From GWC2-56-14 sp043731355 (GTDB lineage: Bacteria; Nitrospirota; UBA9217): a stretch of DNA of 13,532 nucleotides. Made by a program: the position numbers and the translations under genes. The first letter of the stretch is position 1. Each line of letters opens with the position of its first letter. Of the stretch, positions 7,908-13,532 are shown in pieces. Location: the NCBI GenBank assembly GCA_043731355.1, contig JAYTJE010000091.1:1-13532 (forward strand), read 5' to 3'. Below the pieces are notes generated by a model that worked only from the letters and a program-made list of their open reading frames with translations, made no database searches and was not told where the DNA came from.

Positions 7908-8681
7908 CTACTTTTTATCGATCCATGCGAGCAGTTGTTCTTCCGGGAGAAATCCGGAAAGCACGGTCCCGTCGTCACGCACCAGCGTCGGGGTGCCGTT
8001 GAAATTGAGCGTACGGGCCAGCGCGCTGTTTCGGTCCATGGCTTCAGCAGTGCAGTTTGCCGGCGGCTCCGGCACCGCCTTTCCCGAGTAAGCGCCATCG
8101 AGCAGCTCGACGGATTTCGAGCACAGGAGGGACTGGACTTTTTTGGGAGCATCCTTGTGCATCGGCAGGGGATACAGGATTTCGACAAACGCAATGTCGG
8201 GTCTTTTGGCGATGATCTTTTTTATGCTCTCGTGAAGCTGCCTGCAATAAGGACAGTCGGGATCGCTGAAGACAATCACCTTTTTCGCGGCGGTCTTTGC
8301 GCCCACGGTAATGGCGTCATCAAGGGGAATCTTCGAGAGGTCAACTTTCCGCGGGGGCTGCTGGGCCTGCACCTGCTGAAGATAAGCATCAACCGCTAAA
8401 AACTGGACCAGGTATTTCCCCGAGCAATCGAGAAAGATGGACCTGCGCTGCCCGCTTTTTTCAACATCGATCTTCCACACACCTTTGACCGGCGACTCTT
8501 TGATGTCCATGGCGCTGGCGTCGGGAATGATTTTTTTAACGAGAACGTCCACTGTTTTTTTCTCAAGCGCGGGGCATTCGGCCGCGTTTTTATCACGTTT
8601 ATCCGCAGCCGGTGCGGCCGGCGCGAAGAAAAACAGAAGCAGCGCTGCGGAGACAACTGCGACACTCTGGAATCTTTTCAT
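7908..8681 (-). CDS. dsbC: DsbC-like periplasmic thiol:disulfide interchange protein
   Basis: The 257-residue precursor has a signal peptide (MKRF, hydrophobic core 7-20, A-P-A before cleavage near residue 25). An N-terminal domain of about 30-110 may be the dimerisation region. A thioredoxin-fold domain follows with the redox site D-P-D-C143-P-Y-C146 and the cis-proline pair T230-P231. C187 and C210 match in placement the second, structural disulfide of E. coli DsbC. Two further cysteines (C36, C86) lie in the N-terminal domain. DsbC-family proteins reshuffle wrong disulfides in the periplasm and are kept reduced by DsbD, which is not in this window. The active site is CPYC rather than E. 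coli's CGYC. ATG 8681 is chosen over an in-frame start at 8759 because AAGGAG lies 6 bases upstream and the signal peptide begins there. It is last in a four-gene leftward run, 43 bases after the flavoprotein gene. Confidence 0.9.
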   Translation of the reverse strand: MKRFQSVAVVSAALLLFFFAPAAPAADKRDKNAAECPALEKKTVDVLVKKIIPDASAMDIKESPVKGVWKIDVEKSGQRRSIFLDCSGKYLVQFLAVDAYLQQVQAQQPPRKVDLSKIPLDDAITVGAKTAAKKVIVFSDPDCPYCRQLHESIKKIIAKRPDIAFVEILYPLPMHKDAPKKVQSLLCSKSVELLDGAYSGKAVPEPPANCTAEAMDRNSALARTLNFNGTPTLVRDDGTVLSGFLPEEQLLAWIDKK

Positions 8682-8724
8682 TGAAAACTCCTTTCTGAAT
8701 TTGTTTCTGGAGAAAAACCCGCTA

Positions 8725-9294
8725 TCACGTTCCCAGCCGCTTCCCCGCTTCATACGCATCGTTCAGCGCTGTCGGATGCTTCTGAATGTCTCCCTTGGCG
8801 TCGATCCCGCCGTAAAAAAGCGTTTCATGCTCCTGAACGTTGCAGGTCCGAAAAAAACCTTTTGCCACGGCTTCCGCTGAGTATTTGCAATCGCCTTTTT
8901 CCATGCCGCCCACGAGCAGCAGCAAGCCTTTTCTGCCGGCTGGCCCTGCGGGGATGGGCTTCTTGAGCAGATATTTTCCACACCAGAAGGCCTGGCACCG
9001 GTCAACCATTGCTTTGGCCTGGGCGCTCAGACTGTAGAAAAATATGGGGGACGCCAGGATGATCCTGTCCGCCTCCCTGATGGCTGCATACATTTCCGTC
9101 ATCGCATCATTATGAATGCAGATACCCGTCTTGACACATCCGCCGCAGTCCTGGCAGGGTTTGAAATCCAGAACATTGAGCTTAAAGACGGTGAGCTCAT
9201 GGCCTGCCTCGCGGAGCGGCATCAGCGCCGCTTCAAGCAGGACCTCGGTATTGCCGCCAGGGCGCGGGCTGCCGTTCAACGCGACAATTTTCAT
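8725..9294 (-). CDS. iron-sulfur flavoprotein (flavodoxin-like NAD(P)H/FMN reductase family)
   Basis: The 189-residue protein begins with the FMN phosphate-binding loop of flavodoxin-like reductases, N-G-S-P-R-P-G-G-N-T (7-16). Its C47-X2-C50-X2-C53-X5-C59 cluster matches the compact CX2CX2CX4-7C motif of archaeal and anaerobe Isf proteins, which bind [4Fe-4S]. A-S-P-I-F-F-Y-S-L-S-A (81-91) is the usual second flavin-contact region. Members pass electrons between ferredoxin or NAD(P)H and other acceptors, and some reduce oxygen or peroxide. It is cytoplasmic. Its start lies three bases after the rubrerythrin stop codon with no clear ribosome binding site of its own, so translation is probably coupled. 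This suggests it may supply electrons to rubrerythrin. The exact substrate cannot be read from the sequence. Confidence 0.9.
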   Translation of the reverse strand: MKIVALNGSPRPGGNTEVLLEAALMPLREAGHELTVFKLNVLDFKPCQDCGGCVKTGICIHNDAMTEMYAAIREADRIILASPIFFYSLSAQAKAMVDRCQAFWCGKYLLKKPIPAGPAGRKGLLLLVGGMEKGDCKYSAEAVAKGFFRTCNVQEHETLFYGGIDAKGDIQKHPTALNDAYEAGKRLGT

Positions 9295-9297
9295 CGG

Positions 9298-9792
9298 TTA
9301 TTCAGTCTTATGGAAGGCCTGTTTCTTTGATCCGCAGACCGGGCATACGTCCGGCGCTTCGCCCTCCGCGGTATAGCCGCAGACCGAGCAGACATAATAA
9401 TCGGTGTCAACGTTCCTGCCGAGCGTGTCGAGCGCCTTCTGGTACAGGGCGGCATGGACTTTTTCCACCTCGTTGGCGTAGTTGAAACTCTGGAGCGCGC
9501 CCGCGTTGTTCTCGGCTTTGGCGTCAACGATCATCCGGGGATACATATTTTGGAACTCGTAGGATTCGCCGCTGATGGCGGCCATGAGGTTGTCTTTCGT
9601 GGATTTGACCACGCCGAGCTCGCGCAGATGATTATGGGCATGGATTGTCTCGGCAGCGGCAGCGGCCCTGAACAATTTAGCCGCCTGTTTAAAACCTTCC
9701 GCTTCAGCCTTCTTGGCAAAGGCGAGATACTTCCGGTTTGCCTGTGACTCGCCGGCAAAAGCATCCTGCAGGTTCTTTTCTGATTTTGACAT
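9298..9792 (-). CDS. rbr: rubrerythrin
   Basis: This 164-residue protein joins a ferritin-like diiron four-helix domain to a C-terminal rubredoxin domain. Likely diiron ligands are E15 (in E-S-Q-A-N-R-K-Y), E48-X2-H51, E76 and E79 (in G-E-S-Y-E-F), and E110-X2-H113. The rubredoxin Fe(Cys)4 site is C135-X2-C138 and C150-X2-C153. Rubrerythrins reduce hydrogen peroxide to water in the cytoplasm of anaerobes and microaerophiles, using electrons delivered to the rubredoxin domain. ATG 9792 is preferred over an upstream in-frame start at 9858: AAGGAG sits 9 bases before it and the family starts M-S-K-S-E-K-N. It lies 94 bases downstream of sod and 3 bases upstream of the flavoprotein gene. It is functionally matched to SOD, since it removes SOD's peroxide product. 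Confidence 0.95.
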   Translation of the reverse strand: MSKSEKNLQDAFAGESQANRKYLAFAKKAEAEGFKQAAKLFRAAAAAETIHAHNHLRELGVVKSTKDNLMAAISGESYEFQNMYPRMIVDAKAENNAGALQSFNYANEVEKVHAALYQKALDTLGRNVDTDYYVCSVCGYTAEGEAPDVCPVCGSKKQAFHKTE

Positions 9793-9838
9793 CGGGTGAT
9801 TCTCCTTTCGATACCGTAGGGATTTATGGTCAGGGGGT

Positions 9839-9871
9839 GGGCGGAGACGAAACTGCACTTCGCCTCCGCCC
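9839..9871 (-). other. stem-loop between sod and rbr
   Basis: GGGCGGAG (9839-9846) and CTCCGCCC (9864-9871) pair perfectly. After one A-C mismatch, CGAA (9848-9851) pairs with TTCG (9859-9862) around a seven-base loop. No T-tract follows on either strand. It lies 15 bases past the sod stop and 46 bases before the rbr start. It may stabilise the sod transcript end, set the sod:rbr ratio, or mark an RNA processing point. Confidence 0.55.
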
Positions 9872-9886
9872 GGGGGGAAACCGAAA

Positions 9887-10465
9887 TTATTTTATCCGTG
9901 CTTCAGCAGCCGGCCAGTTGATGTTCTTAAAGAAGGCTTCGATATAATCAGCGCGCTTAATTCCATAGTCGGTCATATAGGCATGTTCAAAAACATCCAT
10001 GATAAGCAGAAGGGTGCAGCCTGCGGGGTGGGACACGTCATGCTCGTTGATCCAGAAATTGATGAGCCTTCCCGAGGCCGGGTCCTGATAGAGCGCGACC
10101 CAGCCGATGCCGCGCATGGCCCCGGTTGCCCGGAAGTCTTTCTCCCAGGTTTCGCAGCTGCCGAAGCTTTCGGCGAGCTTCTTGCCGAGCTTGCCGTCTT
10201 TGGTGAGGCCTGTGGTCCCGCCCAGGTTCTCGAAGTAATATTCATGAAGCCGCATGCCGTTGAACTCCCAGCCGAGCCTGCGCTTCAGTTCCGCGAATTC
10301 GGGCGCCGCGGTCTTGCCGTCCTTGGTCATCTGGTCGAGCGCATCGAGCACCTTGTTCGTGTTCGTTACATAGCCCTGATAGAGGGTGAAGTGGTTCTTG
10401 AGCAGGGTCTCGCTGAACCCGGCCATTCCCATGAGTTTCGCATAATCTTTTGCCGCGTATGCCAT
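9887..10465 (-). CDS. sodB: superoxide dismutase, Fe/Mn family
   Basis: The 192-residue cytoplasmic protein (no signal peptide) disproportionates superoxide to oxygen and peroxide. The four metal ligands are all present: H25 (L-K-N-H-F-T-L), H74 (M-R-L-H-E-Y-Y), D157 and H161 (M-D-V-F-E-H-A-Y). The metal is not clear. The residue four before H74, Gln in E. coli FeSOD, is G70. Around N140-E-H-D, where MnSOD has its Gln, a His (H142) is the likely second-sphere residue, as in some archaeal and bacterial SOD subfamilies. A cysteine lies nearby at C150. AGGGAGGA is 7 bases before ATG 10465. It is first in the leftward run, and its promoters lie in the divergent region shared with ntrB. The symbol sodB is used loosely, since iron use is not proven. 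Confidence 0.93.
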   Translation of the reverse strand: MAYAAKDYAKLMGMAGFSETLLKNHFTLYQGYVTNTNKVLDALDQMTKDGKTAAPEFAELKRRLGWEFNGMRLHEYYFENLGGTTGLTKDGKLGKKLAESFGSCETWEKDFRATGAMRGIGWVALYQDPASGRLINFWINEHDVSHPAGCTLLLIMDVFEHAYMTDYGIKRADYIEAFFKNINWPAAEARIK

Positions 10466-10502
10466 AACGTGTTCCTCCCTTGATTAAAAGTGCATTGCCG
10501 AT

Positions 10503-10518
10503 ATCGTAAAGTATAGCA
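10503..10518 (-). promoter_or_regulatory. candidate extended -10 promoter for sod
   Basis: On the minus strand TGCTATACT (10518-10510) fits an extended -10 element (TG-N-TATAAT with one mismatch). It has no recognisable -35, as is common for this class. Transcription would start near 10503, giving a leader of about 38 bases before the sod ATG. It is predicted by eye only. Confidence 0.45.
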
Positions 10519-10558
10519 GAATTCTTGATCGTGCAGCTCAGGCTGCCTGCTCAAACGA

Positions 10559-10577
10559 ATTCCGGGAATATTCCGGG
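10559..10577. repeat. operator-like repeat and palindrome upstream of sod
   Basis: ATTCCGGG occurs twice (10559-10566 and 10570-10577) with an 11-base period, about one DNA helical turn. Across the junction lies the perfect palindrome GGAATATTCC (10565-10574). It sits about 45-65 bases upstream of the candidate extended -10 and downstream of the alternative TTGACA promoter, a position suited to a regulator. The regulator is unknown. Confidence 0.4.
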
Positions 10578-10606
10578 TGATGGGCGCATCAATATAAATT
10601 AGAATG

Positions 10607-10635
10607 ACTTTAATATAGATTTAACGACTTGTCAA
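10607..10635 (-). promoter_or_regulatory. candidate sigma-70 promoter facing sod
   Basis: On the minus strand a perfect TTGACA (10635-10630) is followed after 17 bases by TAAAGT (10612-10607), a 4/6 match to TATAAT. If used, the sod leader would be about 135 bases and would include the ATTCCGGG repeat. The AT-rich setting makes chance matches likelier. Confidence 0.35.
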
Positions 10636-10685
10636 ATGTTTTTTCATCGAGAGAAATTATTCATGGCGATACGTGCCTATTTTAT

Positions 10686-10698
10686 AATCAGGTGCTTA
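10686..10698 (+). promoter_or_regulatory. IHF-like binding site
   Basis: AATCAGGTGCTTA matches all defined positions of the IHF consensus WATCARNNNNTTR. IHF often bends DNA between NtrC-type enhancers and sigma-54 promoters. However, the site is about 120 bases upstream of the -24 box, further than usual, and this consensus occurs often by chance in AT-rich DNA. Confidence 0.3.
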
Positions 10699-10804
10699 AA
10701 TTAGTGTCCTGAACTATTTGCAGCTCCACTCATCGTTCGCGAGTAGAACTGAAATTAATGAACAAAATTGCGCCTATACTCAGCGCGTGTTGGTCCAGGC
10801 GTGG

Positions 10805-10820
10805 TGGCACAAGCCTTGCT
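10805..10820 (+). promoter_or_regulatory. sigma-54 (RpoN) promoter of ntrBC
   Basis: TGGCAC-N5-TTGCT matches the -24/-12 consensus in full. The invariant GG (10806-10807) and GC (10818-10819) are exactly 12 bases apart. Transcription would start near 10831, leaving a leader of about 118 bases before the kinase gene. The downstream operon encodes an NtrC-type activator with GAFTGA, so the promoter is probably driven by its own product. No convincing TGCACC/GGTGCA-type enhancer pair was found upstream. Confidence 0.8.
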
Positions 10821-10948
10821 ATATAATAGAGCAGCGACAGCTTGCGATAACAAGCATTGTTCATGACCAGGTTATGGTTACGAACAACGGGCAGAGGTTG
10901 GACCGTGAAGCGTAATGCCATGAATTCGCTTGAATCATCAAAAATATT

Positions 10949-12082
10949 GTGTTATCAATAACTATGGTTTTCGCTGCACACAAGATAAAAGAGCTGACCG
11001 CCGATATTCTCACGGGGATCGTGGACGGCGTCGTAGTTACCGACGCACAAGGGCGGATCATCATCTGGAACCGCGCGGCCGAAGAGATGACCGGCATTGC
11101 GGCGGCAGAGGCGCTCGGCAAAAGTATGAGCATGGTATTCGCCGACAATCCCGCCGTGGTGGTCCAGATCGAGAAGACCCTGACCACCGGGCGTTCCTAC
11201 TCTGACTATGAGGCGGAGCTGGCTGCCAAGCACCGGCCATTGCTTCCCATCGGGTTCGTGACCAGTGTGCTGGCGGACGAGGATGGCATACCCACAGGCG
11301 TGATCTCGACCATCCGCGACCAGGCCGGTGTGCGGGACCTGAAAGAACGGATGCGCAGGTCCGACCGCCTGGCGACGCTCGGAATGATCGCCGCGGGCAT
11401 TGCCCATGAAGTGAAGAACCCTTTGGTCGGCATTCGCGGCGCGGCGCAGCTCATGCGCTCGGAGCTTCGCAGTGATGCGGCGGGCTCGCGGCTGGACAGC
11501 GGGAGCTTCGAAGAATACCTCGATGTGATCATGAAGGAAGCCGACCGCCTGAACAATGTGCTGGAAGGCATCCTCGATTTTACGCGCTTAAGCCCGAGCG
11601 AGAGCAAGGGGATCAACATCCACAGCATCATCGACCGGGTGCTGCTGCTGCATGAGGAGCAGGCCAGGCAGAGCGGAATCGTTCTCTCCCGCATGTACGA
11701 CCCGAGTTTGCCGGAGGTGCTCGGCAACGAGGACCAGCTGGTGCAGGTGTTTTTGAACATCATCAAGAACGCTGTCGAGGTCATGCCCTCGGGAGGAAAG
11801 CTGACCGTCGTTACGAGGATGTCGGACCTGTTCACCAGCGTTCAGGCTGATGGAAAAAAGCACCGGCTCATGGTCGTCAAGGTGAGCGATACGGGCAAGG
11901 GGATCACGCCGGAGCAGCTGAATAACATTTTTACGCCGTTCTTCACGACCAAGGACCGGGGCGTGGGGCTGGGTCTCGCGCTGTCCTACCAGATCGTGCA
12001 GGAGCACCTCGGCACGATCCGCGTCGAGAGCCACGAGGGCGAGGGAACGACCTTCAGCGTGTATCTGCCGCTGGTGGGGTGA
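10949..12082 (+). CDS. ntrB: NtrB-like PAS sensor histidine kinase
   Basis: The protein has 377 residues from GTG 10949, or 372 from ATG 10964. Both are possible: neither has a good Shine-Dalgarno sequence, and an in-frame TGA at 10931 limits the start. It has no membrane segment, so it acts in the cytoplasm. A PAS domain spans about 12-125 (V-T-D-A-Q-G-R-I-I-I-W-N). It is followed by the HisKA dimerisation helix with the phospho-acceptor H153 in A-G-I-A-H-E-V-K-N-P-L and by an ATPase domain. The N box has N274 (I-I-K-N-A-V-E), G1 is D314-T-G-K-G-I, the F box is P-F-F-T-T-K, and G2 is G-V-G-L-G-L at 338-343. Size and layout match NtrB/GlnL, which controls nitrogen regulation through NtrC. Related soluble kinases serve other signals, so the nitrogen role is inferred. 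The regulator gene follows 15 bases downstream. Confidence 0.9.
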   Translation: MLSITMVFAAHKIKELTADILTGIVDGVVVTDAQGRIIIWNRAAEEMTGIAAAEALGKSMSMVFADNPAVVVQIEKTLTTGRSYSDYEAELAAKHRPLLPIGFVTSVLADEDGIPTGVISTIRDQAGVRDLKERMRRSDRLATLGMIAAGIAHEVKNPLVGIRGAAQLMRSELRSDAAGSRLDSGSFEEYLDVIMKEADRLNNVLEGILDFTRLSPSESKGINIHSIIDRVLLLHEEQARQSGIVLSRMYDPSLPEVLGNEDQLVQVFLNIIKNAVEVMPSGGKLTVVTRMSDLFTSVQADGKKHRLMVVKVSDTGKGITPEQLNNIFTPFFTTKDRGVGLGLALSYQIVQEHLGTIRVESHEGEGTTFSVYLPLVG

Positions 12083-12097
12083 GCCGATAGGAAAATT

Positions 12098-13532
12098 ATG
12101 ACAAACGAAAAAGTATTGATAGTCGATGATGACGAGAGCGTTCGCTGGGTGCTCAAGAAGTCCCTTGAAAAAGAAGGGCTGACCGCGGTGCTTGCCCAGG
12201 ACGCTGCCGAGGCTTTTGCGCGGCTGGACGAGGGCGGCGTCGCGCTCGTGCTGATGGATATCCGCATGCCGGGCATGAGCGGTTTCGAGGCGCTCGACAA
12301 GATCCAAAAGGACGGGAAGGGCGTCTCGGTCATCATCATGACGGCCCAGGCGACCATGCAGAACGCCATCGAGGCCATGCGGCGCGGCGCTTTCGACTAC
12401 ATCACCAAACCCTTTGACCTCGACGAGGTGAACCTGCTCGTACAAAAGGCCATCGACGTGCGCCGGCTGTCGCAGGAAGTTACCGCGCTCCGGGCCGAGG
12501 TGCGCGAGAAGTACGAAGGCGGCCTCGTGGGCAATACGCCGACCATGCAGGAGATCTACAAGACCATCGGAAGGGTGGCGGAGAGCGATGCCACTGTCCT
12601 GGTCCATGGCGAAAGCGGAACGGGCAAGGAACTCGTGGCCCGGGCCATCCACTATCACAGCAAGCGCGCGGGCCGTCCTTTCGTTGCGGTGAATTCAGCG
12701 GCCATACCGTCGGAGCTGCTCGAAAGCGAGCTCTTCGGCCACGAGAAGGGCGCCTTTACCGGCGCGGTCATCCGGAAGATCGGGAAGTTCGAGGCGGCAT
12801 CGGGCGGCACCATGTTCCTGGACGAGATCGGCGACATGAGCCTGCCGCTGCAGGGCAAGCTGCTCCGTGTGCTGCAGGAGCGCGAGTTCGAGCGGGTGGG
12901 CGGTACGGATTCGATCAGGACCGACGTTCGCGTCATTGCCGCGACCCACCAGAACCTGGAGAAAGCGGTGCGCGAAAAACGCTTCCGCGAGGACCTTTTC
13001 TACCGGCTGAACGTGATCCAGCTCAATATCCCGCCGTTGCGGAAACGAAAGGACGACATCACACCTTTGGCTGAGTACTTCATGCAGAAGCACCAGTCCG
13101 GCCAGGGCAAACCCCGGGTGCTGACGCCGGAGACGCTCAAGGTCCTCCGGGCCTATGACTGGCCGGGCAATGTGCGTGAGCTCGAGAACGCCATCCAGCG
13201 CGCCCTTACGCTTTCGCAGGGAAACAAGATTTTCCCCGATTCCCTGCCGCCGCAGATCTTCAAGCCGGGGCATGGCGTCGGTCTTTCGTTCGAAAATTTT
13301 CTGGAGGAAAAGCTTTCCGACCTCGTGGACCGCATGGGCGGGCTTGAGGTGGGCGATATCTACTCCATGGTGATGCAACGCGTGGAGAAGCCGCTCCTCA
13401 CGCTGGTGCTCAAGAAGACCGAAGGGAACCAGGTGCGCGCGGCGAACCTCCTCGGCATAAACCGCAATACACTCAGGAAGAAGATCAAGGAGCTGGGGAT
13501 CAGGGCGCATTTTAATGAGGATGAACGCGAGC
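12098..13532 (+). CDS. ntrC: NtrC-family sigma-54 response regulator, partial at window end
   Basis: The frame is open for 478 codons to the window edge. No stop is seen, but little of the C-terminus can be missing. The receiver domain (1-120) has acidic D10-D11-D12, the phosphorylation site D54 (L-M-D-I-R-M-P-G) and a K-P-F motif. The AAA+ domain has Walker A G-E-S-G-T-G-K-E (171-178), the sigma-54 contact loop G-A-F-T-G-A (218-223) and Walker B F-L-D-E with D242/E243. The C-terminus has a Fis-type helix-turn-helix (R-A-A-N-L-L-G-I-N-R-N-T-L-R-K-K). Phosphorylated members bind enhancers and use ATP to open sigma-54 promoters. AGGA lies 5 bases before ATG 12098. It is coupled to the kinase gene and probably activates the sigma-54 promoter upstream of the pair. 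The receiver length and D54 position equal those of NtrC, which favours NtrC over ZraR- or AtoC-type paralogues, though not decisively. Confidence 0.93.
   Translation, partial: MTNEKVLIVDDDESVRWVLKKSLEKEGLTAVLAQDAAEAFARLDEGGVALVLMDIRMPGMSGFEALDKIQKDGKGVSVIIMTAQATMQNAIEAMRRGAFDYITKPFDLDEVNLLVQKAIDVRRLSQEVTALRAEVREKYEGGLVGNTPTMQEIYKTIGRVAESDATVLVHGESGTGKELVARAIHYHSKRAGRPFVAVNSAAIPSELLESELFGHEKGAFTGAVIRKIGKFEAASGGTMFLDEIGDMSLPLQGKLLRVLQEREFERVGGTDSIRTDVRVIAATHQNLEKAVREKRFREDLFYRLNVIQLNIPPLRKRKDDITPLAEYFMQKHQSGQGKPRVLTPETLKVLRAYDWPGNVRELENAIQRALTLSQGNKIFPDSLPPQIFKPGHGVGLSFENFLEEKLSDLVDRMGGLEVGDIYSMVMQRVEKPLLTLVLKKTEGNQVRAANLLGINRNTLRKKIKELGIRAHFNEDERE

Larger units (their letters stand above)
10466..10948. 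other. divergent control region between sod and ntrB
   Basis: This 483-base gap has no credible gene. It is visibly AT-richer than its surroundings in 10580-10790. It holds the sod ribosome binding site, two candidate leftward promoters, a small GCAGC/GCTGC hairpin (10533-10546), the ATTCCGGG repeat, an IHF-like match and the rightward sigma-54 promoter. A GCGC-N9-GCGC repeat lies at 10770-10786. The ntrB leader carries AACAA-GCA-TTGTT (10849-10861), which overlaps a possible GCTTG/CAAGC hairpin (10840-10855). Short open frames here (for example 10718-10915) lack ribosome binding sites and resemble nothing known to me. Confidence 0.6.

Noticed and set aside
8682..8759. Longer dsbC-like start adding 26 residues
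   Set aside because: It would bury the signal peptide and overlap the flavoprotein gene, and a strong AAGGAG lies before ATG 8681.
10770..10786. NtrC enhancer at the GCGC-N9-GCGC repeat
   Set aside because: It does not match the TGCACC-N5-GGTGCA pattern and lies near -53, too close to the sigma-54 promoter for a typical enhancer.
10718..10921. Small open frames on both strands in the sod-ntrB gap
   Set aside because: No ribosome binding sites, AT-rich background and no recognisable product. The plus-strand frame contains the sigma-54 promoter.
11588..12658. 356-codon antisense frame across the kinase-regulator junction
   Set aside because: It mirrors two well-supported genes and has no domain signature. 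The same applies to 12695-13510 on the minus strand.
1..13532. CRISPR arrays, insertion sequences, tRNA or rRNA genes
   Set aside because: No regularly spaced repeats, transposase-like frames, terminal inverted repeats or tRNA-like folds were seen on either strand.

Overview
The window reads as a chromosomal segment of a Gram-negative bacterium living with little or intermittent oxygen. Supporting signs are Sec signal peptides on two proteins, a periplasmic DsbC-type isomerase, a sigma-54 (NtrB/NtrC) two-component pair with a matching -24/-12 promoter, and a superoxide dismutase/rubrerythrin defence set typical of anaerobes. The mix of E. coli-type PepN, rubrerythrin, an Fe-S flavoprotein and this SOD subfamily would suit Nitrospirota or Desulfobacterota, but that placement is an inference from gene content and no marker gene is present.

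Region 1 (1-3932, + strand) looks like the right edge of an accessory or defence locus. It holds a DUF4276 (TOPRIM-like) gene whose N-terminus is missing or frameshifted at the window edge, then a 1078-residue SF2 helicase with a C-terminal PD-(D/E)XK-like nuclease motif. No methyltransferase is visible in the window.

Region 2 (4039-7850, + strand) is housekeeping: a small secreted protein of unknown function, a universal stress protein with an altered nucleotide-binding loop, and PepN aminopeptidase. A stem-loop without a T-tract lies between the stress protein and pepN.

Region 3 (7908-10465, - strand) is a four-gene run transcribed leftward: Fe/Mn-family superoxide dismutase, rubrerythrin, an iron-sulfur flavoprotein and a DsbC-like disulfide isomerase. 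SOD would turn superoxide into peroxide, rubrerythrin would reduce the peroxide to water, the flavoprotein is a candidate electron donor, and DsbC would repair periplasmic disulfides. The run ends at a hairpin plus T-tract whose distal arm lies inside the last codons of the convergent pepN gene.

Region 4 (10466-10948) is a 483-base divergent control region with sigma-70-like promoter candidates facing sod, an operator-like repeat and an IHF-like site. It also has an excellent sigma-54 promoter facing right. Region 5 (10949-13532, + strand) is the NtrB-like PAS histidine kinase and the NtrC-like sigma-54 activator, which runs off the window end. The sigma-54 promoter in front of them suggests autoregulation.
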